From NCBI RefSeq assembly GCF_019320115.1, contig NC_089581.1, positions 14,499,925 to 14,563,924 of the forward strand: a DNA stretch of 64,000 bases, given 5' to 3'. The position numbers and the translations under genes were made by a program. The notes under the pieces were generated by a model, which was not told the origin of the DNA, ran no database searches, and saw nothing but the letters and a program-made list of their open reading frames with translations. The DNA is from Miscanthus floridulus (Eukaryota; Streptophyta; Magnoliopsida; Poales; Poaceae). This document shows positions 48,216-59,749 of this stretch, piece after piece. Each line of letters opens with the position of its first letter. Within the stretch, counting starts at the first letter, position 1.

Positions 48216-49458
48216 ATCCCAAGAGGGAAGTGAGAAGTCCGTCGGGCTATGGGGAATTTGGAGACTTGGCAAAGTATAGGTGCATTCCATGGGGTGCATC
48301 ATGTTTGACAAAGTCATTGCCAAGTGGGTTAGTGGATACCATGGACCTAAATTCCCCTTCCCATGTTAGGTAACTAGATGTTATTACATTTTAATTGGTA
48401 CATCTTGAAATTAGATTTTCCTACAATTGGTATCTTTAAGCATCTAGTTACTCTTCATGCCTATGTTTGCATTTATATGTTTAAATCATTTGCCATGCAT
48501 ACAATAGGTATATCTTATGGTAGGATTGCTCGGTTTCATTTTTAACTCTTAGAGCAAACCTACATGGTTTAAAATTGTTTAGAAGCAAGGCACATAGCTT
48601 GTCTTACAATTGTTCATTTAATATGTGCCAAAGTCCAAATTGTAGATAATTTTCTTCCAAATATCATCTTCAAATGGTATTTTGATTCTAAAATCAATGT
48701 GCATGAGTACTACAAGTATTCCGCGCTTGCATGCACAAATTTAGGGGGAGGATCATCTACAAGATGGACGCTTTGAGACTAACACCTTTTTCAAGTTTAT
48801 CATGTGTGTAGTAGTCTCATTGCAAGGAAAATGGAGTCCCCAGAGATAAGCATCATTCTTCAATTGGCATCATCATGTTGATTTCATTTTATATTTATAT
48901 GCTTTCTCCATGCATTATATAGATTAAACTCTCTTGTGCAATAAATTGCTAATTATGCATATGCTTTGCTTTCTACCATTTTATGCATATATTTAGGGGG
49001 AGCTTAGTCTATATAATGTGAGAGTCAAATTTTGTGATCCATTTCACTCTATACACAAAGGATCACGAAATCTGACCCTTCCTTGTGCTACTAATGTCTT
49101 CCTTTTCGGTGTTTGATGCCAAAGGGGGAGAATTTGAAGGACCAAAGGCAAGCATCAAGTTGATGTCTACAAGTGGTAATGGTCCGAGAAAGGGAGGAAA
49201 GTGAATTATGGATTAGTCTAAGTAATGAGGAGAATTTATAGGAAGCAAGACTTTAATCCATAATGCCATATGGGGACATTTGCAAGGGCATGTTAGGTCT
49301 TCAATTGGTATCATAGTCTTTCAAGTAGTATCTCTTCGCATCATATAACCTTGCCCCTTGCATTGCATCCTAGCAAGTAGATAGTTTTTTTAAATTCAAA
49401 ATTTTTATTATTTGCTTGCTTTGGTTGTGTTGTCATCAATCACCAAAAAGAGGGAGAT
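48216..49458 (+). other. Non-coding 3' interior of element D with multiplied polypurine tracts
   Basis: No coding frame is seen. Purine tracts TTAGGGGGAGG (48741-48752), TTAGGGGGAGC (48993-49003) and CAAAGGGGGAG (49120-49130) precede the main tract AAAAAGAGGGAGA (49445-49457). Part of it is shared with B (5734-7045). Confidence 0.8.
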
Positions 49459-50844
49459 TGTAAGGAAAATGGACCCTTGGCCCATTTACTTTGGATTTTG
49501 GTGTTTGATGACCAACACAACCAAATTGGACTAATGAATTTGCAAGTGTTTGTTTTGTAGTCCAATAGGGTGCAAGACGTGACTTGGACGAAGGCGACGT
49601 GATGATTCAATGATCAACACCTCAAGCAAGACATTAGAAGCACAAGAAAAGACCCAAGATATTAAGCAAAGTCCAAGCATGAAGATAGGAACCAAGCCGT
49701 ACGCAAGATCGCGAAGAAACGAGCTCGCAGAGGTGACCGGACGCTGGACCGGACGCTGGAAGCGCGACCGGACGCTGGACCGGTGGCTCGATAGATAGGC
49801 GACCGGACACAAGGACCGAACGCTGGCGGCCACCGACCGAATGTAGGAACACAGCGTCCGATCGAGTACAGAGAGGTTCCAGGCGCGTGAAACTGCGACC
49901 GGACGCTGGCAGCGTCCGATCGGTAGTTCGCGGCTACAACGGCCGGGACGACCGGACGCGTCCGGTCGGGACGATTCAGTGTCCGGTTAGTAGCAGAATT
50001 GCGGGAGTTCGACCCCAACGGCTACTTTCTCAGTGAGGCTTATAAATACAACCCCTAACCAGCCATTTGAGTAGAGTGGAGCTGAGGAAACATACCAAGG
50101 GTGTTGATACACCATTTTAGTGATCTCCACTTGCATAGTGCTTAGTGTTTCATCAGGTGATTAGCGTAGATGCTTTGCGAAGTGCTTAGATTGATTAGAC
50201 CACCGCTTATGCGCTTGCTCTAGGTGTATGCCTAGTGTTTAGTGAGGTTTGCATACCTCTTGCCACCCCATGCTTGCGAGCATAAGAGTTGTACATCGGA
50301 GGGGCTTGAAGTCTTGCGAGATCGCACCAACCGCGTTTGTGGTGCGGCCGCCACCATGTACCGAAGGGAACAAGGCCCGTGGCGTTTCGGCCGAAAGCTT
50401 GATAGTGAAGACGGCGGGCAGCATCCGGGAGAGGCTTGTCGGAAGGCACATCGGAGACCCACTTGCACGTGGGGAAGGCCCGAGGCTATCTACGGAGTTA
50501 CCCGACCGGGAGCTTAGCCCTTGCGAGGGATTCCTTGCGAGGGGCTCCAACGAGGACTAGGGAGAAGCTTGCGCGCTTCTCGATACCTTGGTAAAAATAC
50601 CGGAGTCGTCGACGGGAGTTTGCATATCTCTACCTTGCTCTTTAAGCTTCCGTATTTACATTGATCATATTATTATCATTTGCGGTAGAGATAGCAACAC
50701 ACTAGCAAAACCATAGTTGCACATCTAGATAGATTATCTTTTGCATAGGTTTTGCTAGAGGTAGAAAAAGAGGCCATAGTTTAGAGTTAGATTTTTAAGT
50801 TGCCTAATTCACCCCCCCCCTCTTAGGTGTCCATGTGTCCTACA
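49459..50844 (+). repeat. 3' LTR of element D (1386 bp)
   Basis: It begins TGTAAGGAAAATGG and ends TCCTACA next to the CCCTC duplication. It is colinear with the 5' LTR with scattered substitutions and a short insertion in the palindrome cluster (49735-49790). Confidence 0.93.
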
Positions 50845-53224
50845 CCCTCTATCACTAGAAGTGAAGCTGAAGCGGTCTGGGTTAGATCTAGGACTGGTGT
50901 GGCCTGTGACTCTACAGGTATCACTAAAGTAGGTGGCTCTGATGATGCAATAGATGAAGGGAGCGTCTCTGTAGTCCCAGTGACTGGAGCAACAGTGGTA
51001 GGTATAGGGACATGTAGATCTGGTGATGTAGGCTGCCCTGTCAACTCACTAAAAGTGGCACCAAGGCTCCTGGAAACTAGGGTGTCAGTCACAAGCAACG
51101 ATGAACTCTGAGCTGGTGTGAAGCTTGTGTGAAGCCTATGCGAAGCGGTGTGAACTGTGGACCCTAAGCTATCACTGGTGAAGCAAACCACTGGGACACC
51201 TACTCTATAGGTGAAGCAAACTAAGTCACTAGTTGTCCCTGACTCTGAAGCCCACTAGGCTATACAACTAGAGTCTATGAAGTGGCGGAAGGCTGGTCGA
51301 GCTGAGGTGTAAGCTATGGCGGTGAAGCCCCAATAGCAGTAACAACATGTTGCATGAAACTAAGTACCTACTGCTGCAAAAGGAGCTGCTGCTGCTGCAT
51401 GGCCTGTTGCTGCTGCTGGATAGTCTGCTGCTATTGCTGGAACTCTTCCTGTCTAGCCTAAACCTGTGCTAGAGCAGCTACGGTCTCCTTGGCCTGGCGA
51501 GCTTGATCCTGCCTCATCCGCTCAAGAATAGCAAGTAGAGCGAGGTCTGTCTGCGATGCCAGTGGAGCTAAGCTAGAGCCACTGGCCTCACCATCATGTC
51601 ATCATGGAGGCATCTAAGGGATATCCTGGTAGTCATTATCTAAATTGTCACTGGGGTCGCTCTCGACCATATCCTCCTACTGAGCATCTAGCTCCTCCTC
51701 CTTTGTAGCTGCTATGCCCCTGTTGATATTATCCTGCTGGGCTGCAGTCTCTGGCACCTCTGGGCGATGGCGTGGCTGGCTAGGTGTCCTCGTTGCACTA
51801 TGGTGGAGCATCAGAGTCATGTTATATGCTGAAAACTCTGTAGTAGCACCAGAATACTCTGCCAACATCTTCGGAGGCCTCACTGTGACTGCCCTATGAA
51901 TTAGAAATGTAATCCAGTGAGCATATGATAGCTGCATGTGACCTCTGAATCCCTCTACAAAGGTATCCTCCATCTCAGAAAGAATAAGATCCCATATATC
52001 AAATATTGTCTGCTGGATCACAGAGTTCAGTAGCCACAACTGAATGCGAGTCAATCCCTCATGATATCCCATCCTCGGTAGTAGGGCCCTCCTCATGATA
52101 GCATCAAGCAGTCTAGCTGTAGGAGTAAGATCCCTAGGTGTCTTACTTGACCCCTCACCGAATGGCTCTATGAAGCAAGGTCGGATGAGATCTGTGGGAG
52201 ACACGAGACCGCCGTGAGGGCGTCTAGGAGGCTCTGTGTGACCATAGCAAACCTCATGTAGCCAGATAGGTGACTCCTGAAGCCTAAGAATCTCTCTAAC
52301 CTTGAAGCTCATCAACTTGTAGTCACGGCCTCTAAAAGCAAAGTGAATGAATCTGTGCCCCGGGTCAATCCAAAGTGTAGCATAGAACTCACAGACCCAA
52401 GATAGAACATATCAACCTGTTCGTCCAAGTAAGTCTATCAACCCTGGCAAGTAAGAGAGATGAGGGTGAATTTGCTCTGCAGCTGCAGCTACAATGGCCT
52501 CAATAGAGCAAACTCTCTGAGATCTGAAAGCTACACTACTGTTCAAATAAGCATTGTAGAAGTCCTCCTGTAGCGGTGTATAGAAGCCCTCTGAAGCACG
52601 CTCATCCCTCCTCGGTGGGAACCAGTCCTCAAACTGAACAAACCTAAGCTGCTGCACCTGCTTGGCTGTGGTGGTCCTCAAATCCAGATGAGTCACTGGA
52701 GGCAGACCCTATGGTCTAGGAGGTGGATGAAAACCCCTCCTCTGTGTCTCTAGCCTTGGTGTCACCTGGGTACGGGTACGACTAGAGCGACATAACTATG
52801 GTTGAGGTGTCTGCTCTGTCTTCTCTATCTGCTCTCCCTCCTGAGTCTGCTCAGCACCCTCTAACTACACTGGTGGCTGTGTCTGCTGTTGTGGCTCCCC
52901 CTGAGGCTGAGTCTCCTCCAAAACAACACATCATCCCTCAAGCATGACAGTTCCGGCTGGACTACCATGACGACGCTCAACCTGCTCAATGGCTGCCCTC
53001 TGTGCTGGTGAAAGTTGATCTACAATGATAACACTCCGAGCACCTCCTCTCTCTGCATGCTCTGCGGCGGCGGCTGCTGCTCTCGCTGTATCGGCATCTG
53101 CAAACTTCCGCTTCTTTGATGTAGTCTTCTTTGTCCCCTTGCCTTTCACTTCAGCAGGCAAGCGAGGCGGAGGCCTCAGATCCCCATCACCTGGACCACC
53201 TCCGACATTCTTCACACGTGTCAT
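50845..53224 (-). pseudogene. Envelope-like / accessory ORF of Sirevirus C, decayed
   Basis: It lies downstream of pol, where Sireviruses can carry an extra envelope-like gene. From 53224 one frame runs to 51677 with stops at 52933, 52867, 52798 and 52711. The N terminus is basic and low-complexity (KGKGTKKTTSKKRKF). A Gln/Glu/Pro-rich linker and a more folded-looking part follow (FEDWFPPRRDERASEGFY, then RMGYHEGLTRIQLWLLN, ~52060). After a frame change a Thr/Ser/Pro-rich region (51191-50823) runs into the D insertion and continues at 44638. I see no clear signal peptide or fusion motif, so 'envelope-like' rests on position and lineage only. In-frame stops sit mostly at likely Gln or Arg codons. 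Confidence 0.55.
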
Positions 53225-54690
53225 TGCTGGAGCTGAAGTGAACTGCTGTCACGGACAAGAAACAACTGTCAACTAACACTTTCGAGGCTTGGTCTCGATC
53301 CGTACTCACGAGCTTGGCCCCGAGTTGACTGACAACTACCAAAGTGACCTCAACAACACCGACTCGCTGCACGATGGAATAGATTAAATATATGAATAAT
53401 TTCAACATACATCTAGAGATACGAAACCCTAAGAAGCAAGCAATAGATACGAAATTAAAATTGAGGGCTTGCTACCTGACGAACCAGTGAACCGAAGAGC
53501 AGATGAACGAAACACGGGGAATGACCATGAATTGCCTAGGGTTAGGGTTCCGGTGAGGCAATGCGGCGCTGGAGACTGTGGCTATGATTGCTGGTACGGC
53601 AGCACTAGGGTAGGCGGCACTGATGCGGCAGGGGAATTGTAGGCGGTGGCGTGGGAGAGCTACAGGCGTCGTGGGCGAGCTGCGGCGGTTGGTGCGGTGG
53701 CGCGGCTTCAGTGCGGACACGGTGGTGTAGGGCATGGCGGTGCGGCGACATGAAGGCACGGGTGCGTACGTCGGGCATGAGCGTGGGGCAAGGTCACAGC
53801 GGAGCAAAGCGGCTCGGTCAGGCGGTGTGAGCGTAGGAGCAGGGCAACGCGGTGAGCTGTGGAGGCATGGCTAGGGCACTACGCAGTGATGTCGGCGTAG
53901 GTGGATGTGGATTAGGTCATGACATGATGCGGTTATATGAGGTGGCCCACTCGTGACTGAAAAGGAAACGGAGAAGAGTTTAGATCCTGTATAATTTCAA
54001 CTGATCAGATGCTCCGGTGGCAATGACTGAACACTGCCACCCCAGAGTCTAGTCGACAATAGAGAGGTCTAAAACCTCCCAAGTCATGACCAGACACGTC
54101 CGACCACTACTGACCGAACGTAGCCAGAGTCCGATCGATCCTTAGATCTTCTTCTTTGCTTGATCGGACGTAGGGACGTCATCTGACCAGACGTGTGGAA
54201 GGTATTGTTTCAGCGTCCAGTCACTCCTTCACAGCGACGGTTCACCTCCTGTGAACTAACCGGACATTGGACATCAGAGTCCGTTGCAGCGTCCGGTCAC
54301 TCTTCTTCAGGAAATCTTTAAAGTTCCTTTGCGCTGCCTGTTCCTAATCAAGTTCCAACTTCAATAAGACCCAAATAAACACCAATTGGGACTAATATAA
54401 GTGACCTCTCTCAAACCCTTAAAATTTTAAAGTATTTTGCCTTAGGCTATAGTTCTTTTTAAGAAAATAGGCAATAAAAGGGTAATTGAAGAGAAACGAT
54501 AAAACAACATACATGCATATGCAATGCAATACTTGAAAGTAATTCTAGTTGCTTGTCAAGTTTGATCCAAGGTTAAGCTTCTTCACACGCGTTTCAGCGG
54601 TTATCTTAACCATGTTAGACAAGCCCTAAATGCATTACAAAAAATTAAACATGTTGTATATTACAATACAATGCAAGGGACAACATAAGC
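53225..54690 (-). other. Spacer between pol and envelope-like ORF of C with LTR-like palindromes
   Basis: 53470-53930 is GC-rich with no credible protein. 54000-54310 carries at least eight decayed copies of the GACCGGACG / GCGTCCGGTC motif otherwise seen in the LTRs. 54320-54690 is AT-rich with nothing recognised. Confidence 0.5.
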
Positions 54691-57600
54691 TCATTTTCTA
54701 GTAAAGTTGCTAAAATCAAGCAAATTGAGCTCATTCCTCAACCGATAAAATGTAGCCTCATCTAGCGGTTTAGTGAAGATATCCGCCAATTGATCATCGG
54801 TTCTTACACCTTCTAGTGAAATATCATTCTTAGCAACATGATCTCTAAAAAAGTGATGGCAGATATCTATGTGCTTGGTGCGAGAGTGTTGAACTAGATT
54901 ATTAGCAAGCTTTACCGCACTCTCATTGTCACACAAAAGAGGTACTTTTTCTAGAACTACACCATAGTCTAGCAAAGTTTGCTTCATGTAAAGTATTTGT
55001 GCACAACAAGCATCCGCGACAATGTATTCCGCTTCGGTGGTGGACAAAGCCACACTATTTTTTTTCTTGGAGGACCAAGACACAAGTGATCTAACAAGCA
55101 AATGGCACCCTCCGGATGTGCTTCTCCTATCAACTTTGCAACTGACATAATCTGAATCAAAATAGTCAACTAATTCAAATCTAGCTTCTTTGGGATACCA
55201 AAGGTCAATGCTTGGTGTGTGCTTAAGATACCTAAGGATTTTTTAACAGCAATCAAATGAGCTTCCTGAGAATTAGCTTGAAATCTAGAACACATACACA
55301 CACACTAAACATGATGTCGGACCTAGATGCGGTTAAATATAACAAGCTACCAATCATAGAGCGGTAGAGAGTTTGATCAACCATTTTACCTCCCTCATCT
55401 AGGTTGAGGTATCCATTAGATGGCTTTGGTGTCTTGATTGGCTTACATTCATCTATATTGAACCTCTTGAGAAGATCCTTGGTATATTTTTCTAGAGAGA
55501 TAAAAATCCCTTCTCTCATTTGCTTGACTTGAAAACCAAGAAAGAAATGTAAGCTCTTCAATCATAGACATCTCGAACTCCTTCGATATCAATTCACCAA
55601 ACTCTTTGCAAGAATCTTCATTTGATGATCCAAAGATGATATCATCAACATATACTTGACGAATGAAGATTTCTCCATCAAGCTTCTTGGTGAATAGTGT
55701 GATGTCGACCTTCCCAATGGTGAAGCCCTTCTCAATGAGGAAATCCCAAAGGTGCTCATACCAAGCTCTTAGGGCTTGCTTAAGCCCATATAGCGCATTG
55801 GACAACCTATAAACATGATTAGGATATCTAGGGTCTTCAAACCTGGAAGGTTGATCAATATAGACTAGTTTATTTATGAAACCATTTAAAAATGCATTTT
55901 TCACATCCATTTGATATAATTTTATTTCATGATGCGATGTATATGCAAGGAAGATACGGATGGCTTCAAGTCTTGCAACCGGTGCAAAGGTCTCTCCAAT
56001 ATCTAACCCTTCAACTTGAGAGAACCCCTTTGCAACTAGTCTTGTCTTGTTCCTCACAACAATGCCTTGATCATCTTGCTTGTTGTAGAACACCCACTTT
56101 GTTCCAATGACTCTTGCACCTTGTGGTCGCTCTTCAAGAGTCCAAACTTCATTGCGGACAAAGTTGTTCAACTCTTCATGCATGGCATTTATCCAATCGG
56201 AATCTTGAAGAGCTTCTTCTACATTCTTAGGTTCAACACAAGATACAAAAGAGTGATGTTTAATAAAAGAAGCAAGTTTTTGAGATCAAATCATTACACC
56301 TTTTGATGGACTCCCTATGATGAGATCTTATAGATGAGCTTGTAGTAGAGATGAATTTCTTCTATCAACCACTTGAGGGGGAGGTTGTGGAGCATCAACA
56401 TCTTGTGCTTATGCCACCATTTGATCATGGGAGACATGAGTATCTTCATTTTATACTCTCCCATCTTTATCACCATCTTGTGGAACATTCGATGAGGAAG
56501 GTGGATTGATCACATATACATCATCTTCATCATTTTAAGACTTGATGTCTCCAACCAGAATGTTCTTCATAGCCTCCCTCAATGGTTCATCACCTACATC
56601 ATCAAGATTCTCATATGCTCCTTAGGAGTCGTTAGATTCATCAAATTCTACATCATATGTTTCTTCAACCAAGCCGATGGCATGATTAAATACTCGATAT
56701 GCTTTGGACTTTGATGAGTAACCAACAAGAAAACCAATATCACAACATCTTTGAAACTTCCCTAGGTGTTGCCGCTTTTTGTAGATGTAGCATTTGCATC
56801 CAAACACCCTAAAGAAGAAGACGTCTAGCTTCTTTTAATTGAGCAACTCATAAGGTGTCTTGCCAAGAAACTTTTGAAGGAATAGACGGTTGGATGCATA
56901 ACATGCAGTGTTGATGGCTTCCGCCCATAGTGCTTCGGGCGTGTTGTACTCATCAAGCATTGTTCTTGCAAGTGTAATGAGTATCTGGTTTTTTCTCTCT
57001 ACTGCACCATTTTATTGAGGAGTGTATGTTGTAGAGACCTCGTGCTTGATTCCAACTTCATCACAATAGGCTTCAATGTTTGTGTTGTCTTGGCAAACTT
57101 CTTAAAGCATGAAGCAACCTTGATCTTGTCATGAAGGAAGAACACCCATGTATATCTTGAGTAGTCATCAACAATCACAAGATAATAAAGATTTCCTCCC
57201 AAACTCTTGTAAGTTGTTGGTCCAAATAAGTCCATGTGAAGGAGCTCTAGCACTCTTGTGGTTGACATGAAAGCTTTTGTAGGATGAGTGTTTGTAACTT
57301 ATTTGTCGGCTTGACATGCACTACAAAGCTTGTCCTTCTCAAATTTCATATCCTTCAACCCTCTCACCAATTCATTCTTCATAAACTTCTTGAGTGAACT
57401 CATTCCAACATGAGTAAGTCTTCTATGCCATAGCCACCCAAGTGATGTTTTGGTGAATAGGCATGTCTTCAAGTTAGCATCTTCGGAGGTGGAATCCACT
57501 AGATATAGGTTGTTGTATCTAAATCCCTTGAATATCACTTGATCATCATCTTTCTTAGATACAACAACTTCCTTCTCGGTAAACAAATATTGGAAGCCAA

Positions 57601-57860
57601 GATCACACAATTATCCAACGGATAGCAAGTTAAAACTTAAGGAAGCAACATATAGCATATTTGAAATAGAGTGATCATTTGATATTGCCACTTTGCCCAA
57701 TCCTTTGACTTTTCCCTTTGAATTATCTCCAAATGTAATTCTTTCTTGGCCATCTACTTCTTCATCTAGTGAGGTGAACATCGATCACAGGTCATATGTT
57801 GTGTGTAACCACTATTAATTACCCAATGACTTCCACTGGTCTTGTAGTTTACCTACACAT
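54691..57860 (-). pseudogene. Sirevirus C pol: protease, integrase, reverse transcriptase, RNase H, broken
   Basis: Reading the minus strand: the protease motif reads NSG instead of DSG (~57815). GAG-pre-integrase follows (LFTKTSLGWLWHRRLTHVG, ~57460), then KLCSACQADK (~57310) and the integrase core (LLHMDLFGP, VIVDDYSRYTWVFFL; 57268-56999). Reverse transcriptase has VIGTKWVFYNK, QMDVKNAFLNG and the catalytic YVDD (~55652-55641). The connection block MIGSLLYLTASRSDIMF is at about 55355. RNase H has STTEAEY, LLCDNESAVKLA and the family C-terminal IFTKPLDE (~54766). Frame breaks occur near 55560, 55250 and 56990 with several stops, so no functional polyprotein can be made. Confidence 0.88.
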
Positions 57861-57929
57861 AAGAGATCAAGCTTGTTTAGGGACCTAAACTTGTTGAGGG
57901 CCCTTGACTTTCTCTGCAAGTGACTTTGC

Positions 57930-59749
57930 AACTCAAATTTTCTTAGACCTATTCTTGTTGGGAGGTCCTAAGAACATAACTTTTATTTTTCCATTAGAGT
58001 CATTTCTAAGCATGTAATGACCATTGAAAGCAAAGGATCTAGCATGCTTGGGCAAGGGTTGTGGTGGTGGAGTTTGACACTCATGGGCAAAGTGGCCTTC
58101 CTGTCCACACTCAAAACACGTCTTTGGTTTTGGCTTTGACTTGTGTTGTTGTTGTTGAACTTGAGCCTTCTTCTCTTGATTTGCCAAATACCCAATTCCA
58201 CTTCTATCCATCTTCATGATGGTGTTATTAGTAGCTCACTTTGAAGATATTGATCTCTTGTGAATTTGCTCAACCTGGTCTTGAGGTGTTCTTTTTCTAG
58301 CTTGAGCTTCTTATTATCTTATTTGAGCTCATCATGATTCTTCTCCTTCTTGAGTCTCTTGTTTTCTTTCTTAAGCTTCTCATTCTCAAGAGCTAGATCA
58401 CTATCATGGTCAATGTTCTCTATCGTGATGGTGTTGGTGGTTGATAGCTTCTTAAGATCTTTCTTTAGCTTCTTATTCTCATTCTTGATCTTGACATACT
58501 CATCATACTCATCGGACTCAACCACTTGCTTGCCTTTGCTACTAGAATCTTGCTCAATGCAATAATCAAGGCATCACATGATGTAGCTATATCAATCTTA
58601 ACAACATGGTTAGTAGCATCATGTGACTCATTGGATAAAAACTCTTGAGAGATAACAAAATTATCATTAATGATCTTAAGATTTGTATACTCTTCTTTTA
58701 GCAAGTTATAGCTAGTGATGAGCTCATTATGTATCCCCTCAAGTTTATTATGTTTACCTTTAAGCTCTTTCTTAGAAGATTTGAGCTCCTTAAGTTTGGA
58801 TGACATAGCTTCATTTGCTTCTCTAAGCTCAACACTAGCCTTTTCTGCTATGTCACATTTAGCTAAAAGAGAGTCATTCTTAATTTCTAGCTTTTCATTC
58901 TTAGCTCTTGACTTTCTAATGATCTTAGTGTATTGATTTAACAATTTAACAAGATTATCATATGAAGGTGATTCAAATTCATCATCATCATCATCACTAT
59001 CACTATCATCATTGCTAGCATGATCATCACCACTACTATCATCATCATTTGATACCTTTCGTTCACCCTTGGCCAAAAGGCATAGGTGTGTAGAGGATGG
59101 TAGCGTGGTGTCGGTGAATATGATGAAGAGTCAATCACAATTGTGGCTACCTTCTCATTCTCATTATCATCATCGAATGAGCAACTTGATAAATCAATAT
59201 CCATGAGCCAATCACCGATGATGTATGCCTTGCCATTTTTCTTCTTTTTGTGGAAGTCTTTCTTCTTGCTATCTTTCTTTTTGTATGGCTTGTTTTTCTT
59301 CTTCTCATCATTATCTTCATCACTTGAGTTATCTTTCTTGCCCTTGTACTTCTTCTTATACTTGTCTTTCTTGGGCTGGGTGCATTGATGAGCTAGATGA
59401 CCAAGTTCTCCACAATTATAGCAATCCATCTTGGATATTGGCTTCCTTCTAGTGCTAGCGAAGAACTTCTTTTTCTTGCCATCAAACTTGACGCCATTCT
59501 TGTTGAGCTTCTTTAGCATCTTGGTGGTTCTTCTCACCATGAGAGCAAGACTTGCATCATCAACTTCATCATCACTTGAGCTCTCATACTCAATTCTTGC
59601 TTTGCCCTTCTCTTGGCTAGCCTTGAATGCTAAGTCTTTGTCTTTCTTCTTGGTAGAGGATGAGTCATCTTATGGTGTGGTGTGCATGTACATCTCATGA
59701 GCATTGATCTTTCTCAAGATTTGAGTTGGTGTAGCGGTGGAAAGATCAC
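57930..59749 (-). pseudogene. Sirevirus C gag, N-terminally truncated
   Basis: The start of gag is missing because the sequence jumps at 59749/59750 into LTR DNA. What remains, in order: a Lys-rich region with knuckle CYNCGELGHLAHQC (~59430-59390), acidic Ser/Asp stretches, a long coiled coil (59000-58320) with several stops, and a second knuckle CFECGQEGHFAHEC (~58120-58080). The two-knuckle plus coiled-coil layout matches elements A and D. Confidence 0.8.

Larger units (their letters stand above)
44639..50844 (+). mobile_element. Gag-only Sirevirus-related element D nested in C
   Basis: Its 1.39-kb LTRs flank a 3.4-kb interior with gag only. A perfect CCCTC target duplication (44634-44638 and 50845-50849) proves insertion as a unit. 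Removing D makes the envelope-like frame of C continuous across the site. It belongs to the same family as element B. Confidence 0.95.

Noticed and set aside
45434..50560. Conserved ~103-residue frames in the D LTRs (45434-45745, 50249-50560)
   Set aside because: LTRs are copies of each other, and the frame overlaps another open frame on the opposite strand; no domain and no initiation context.
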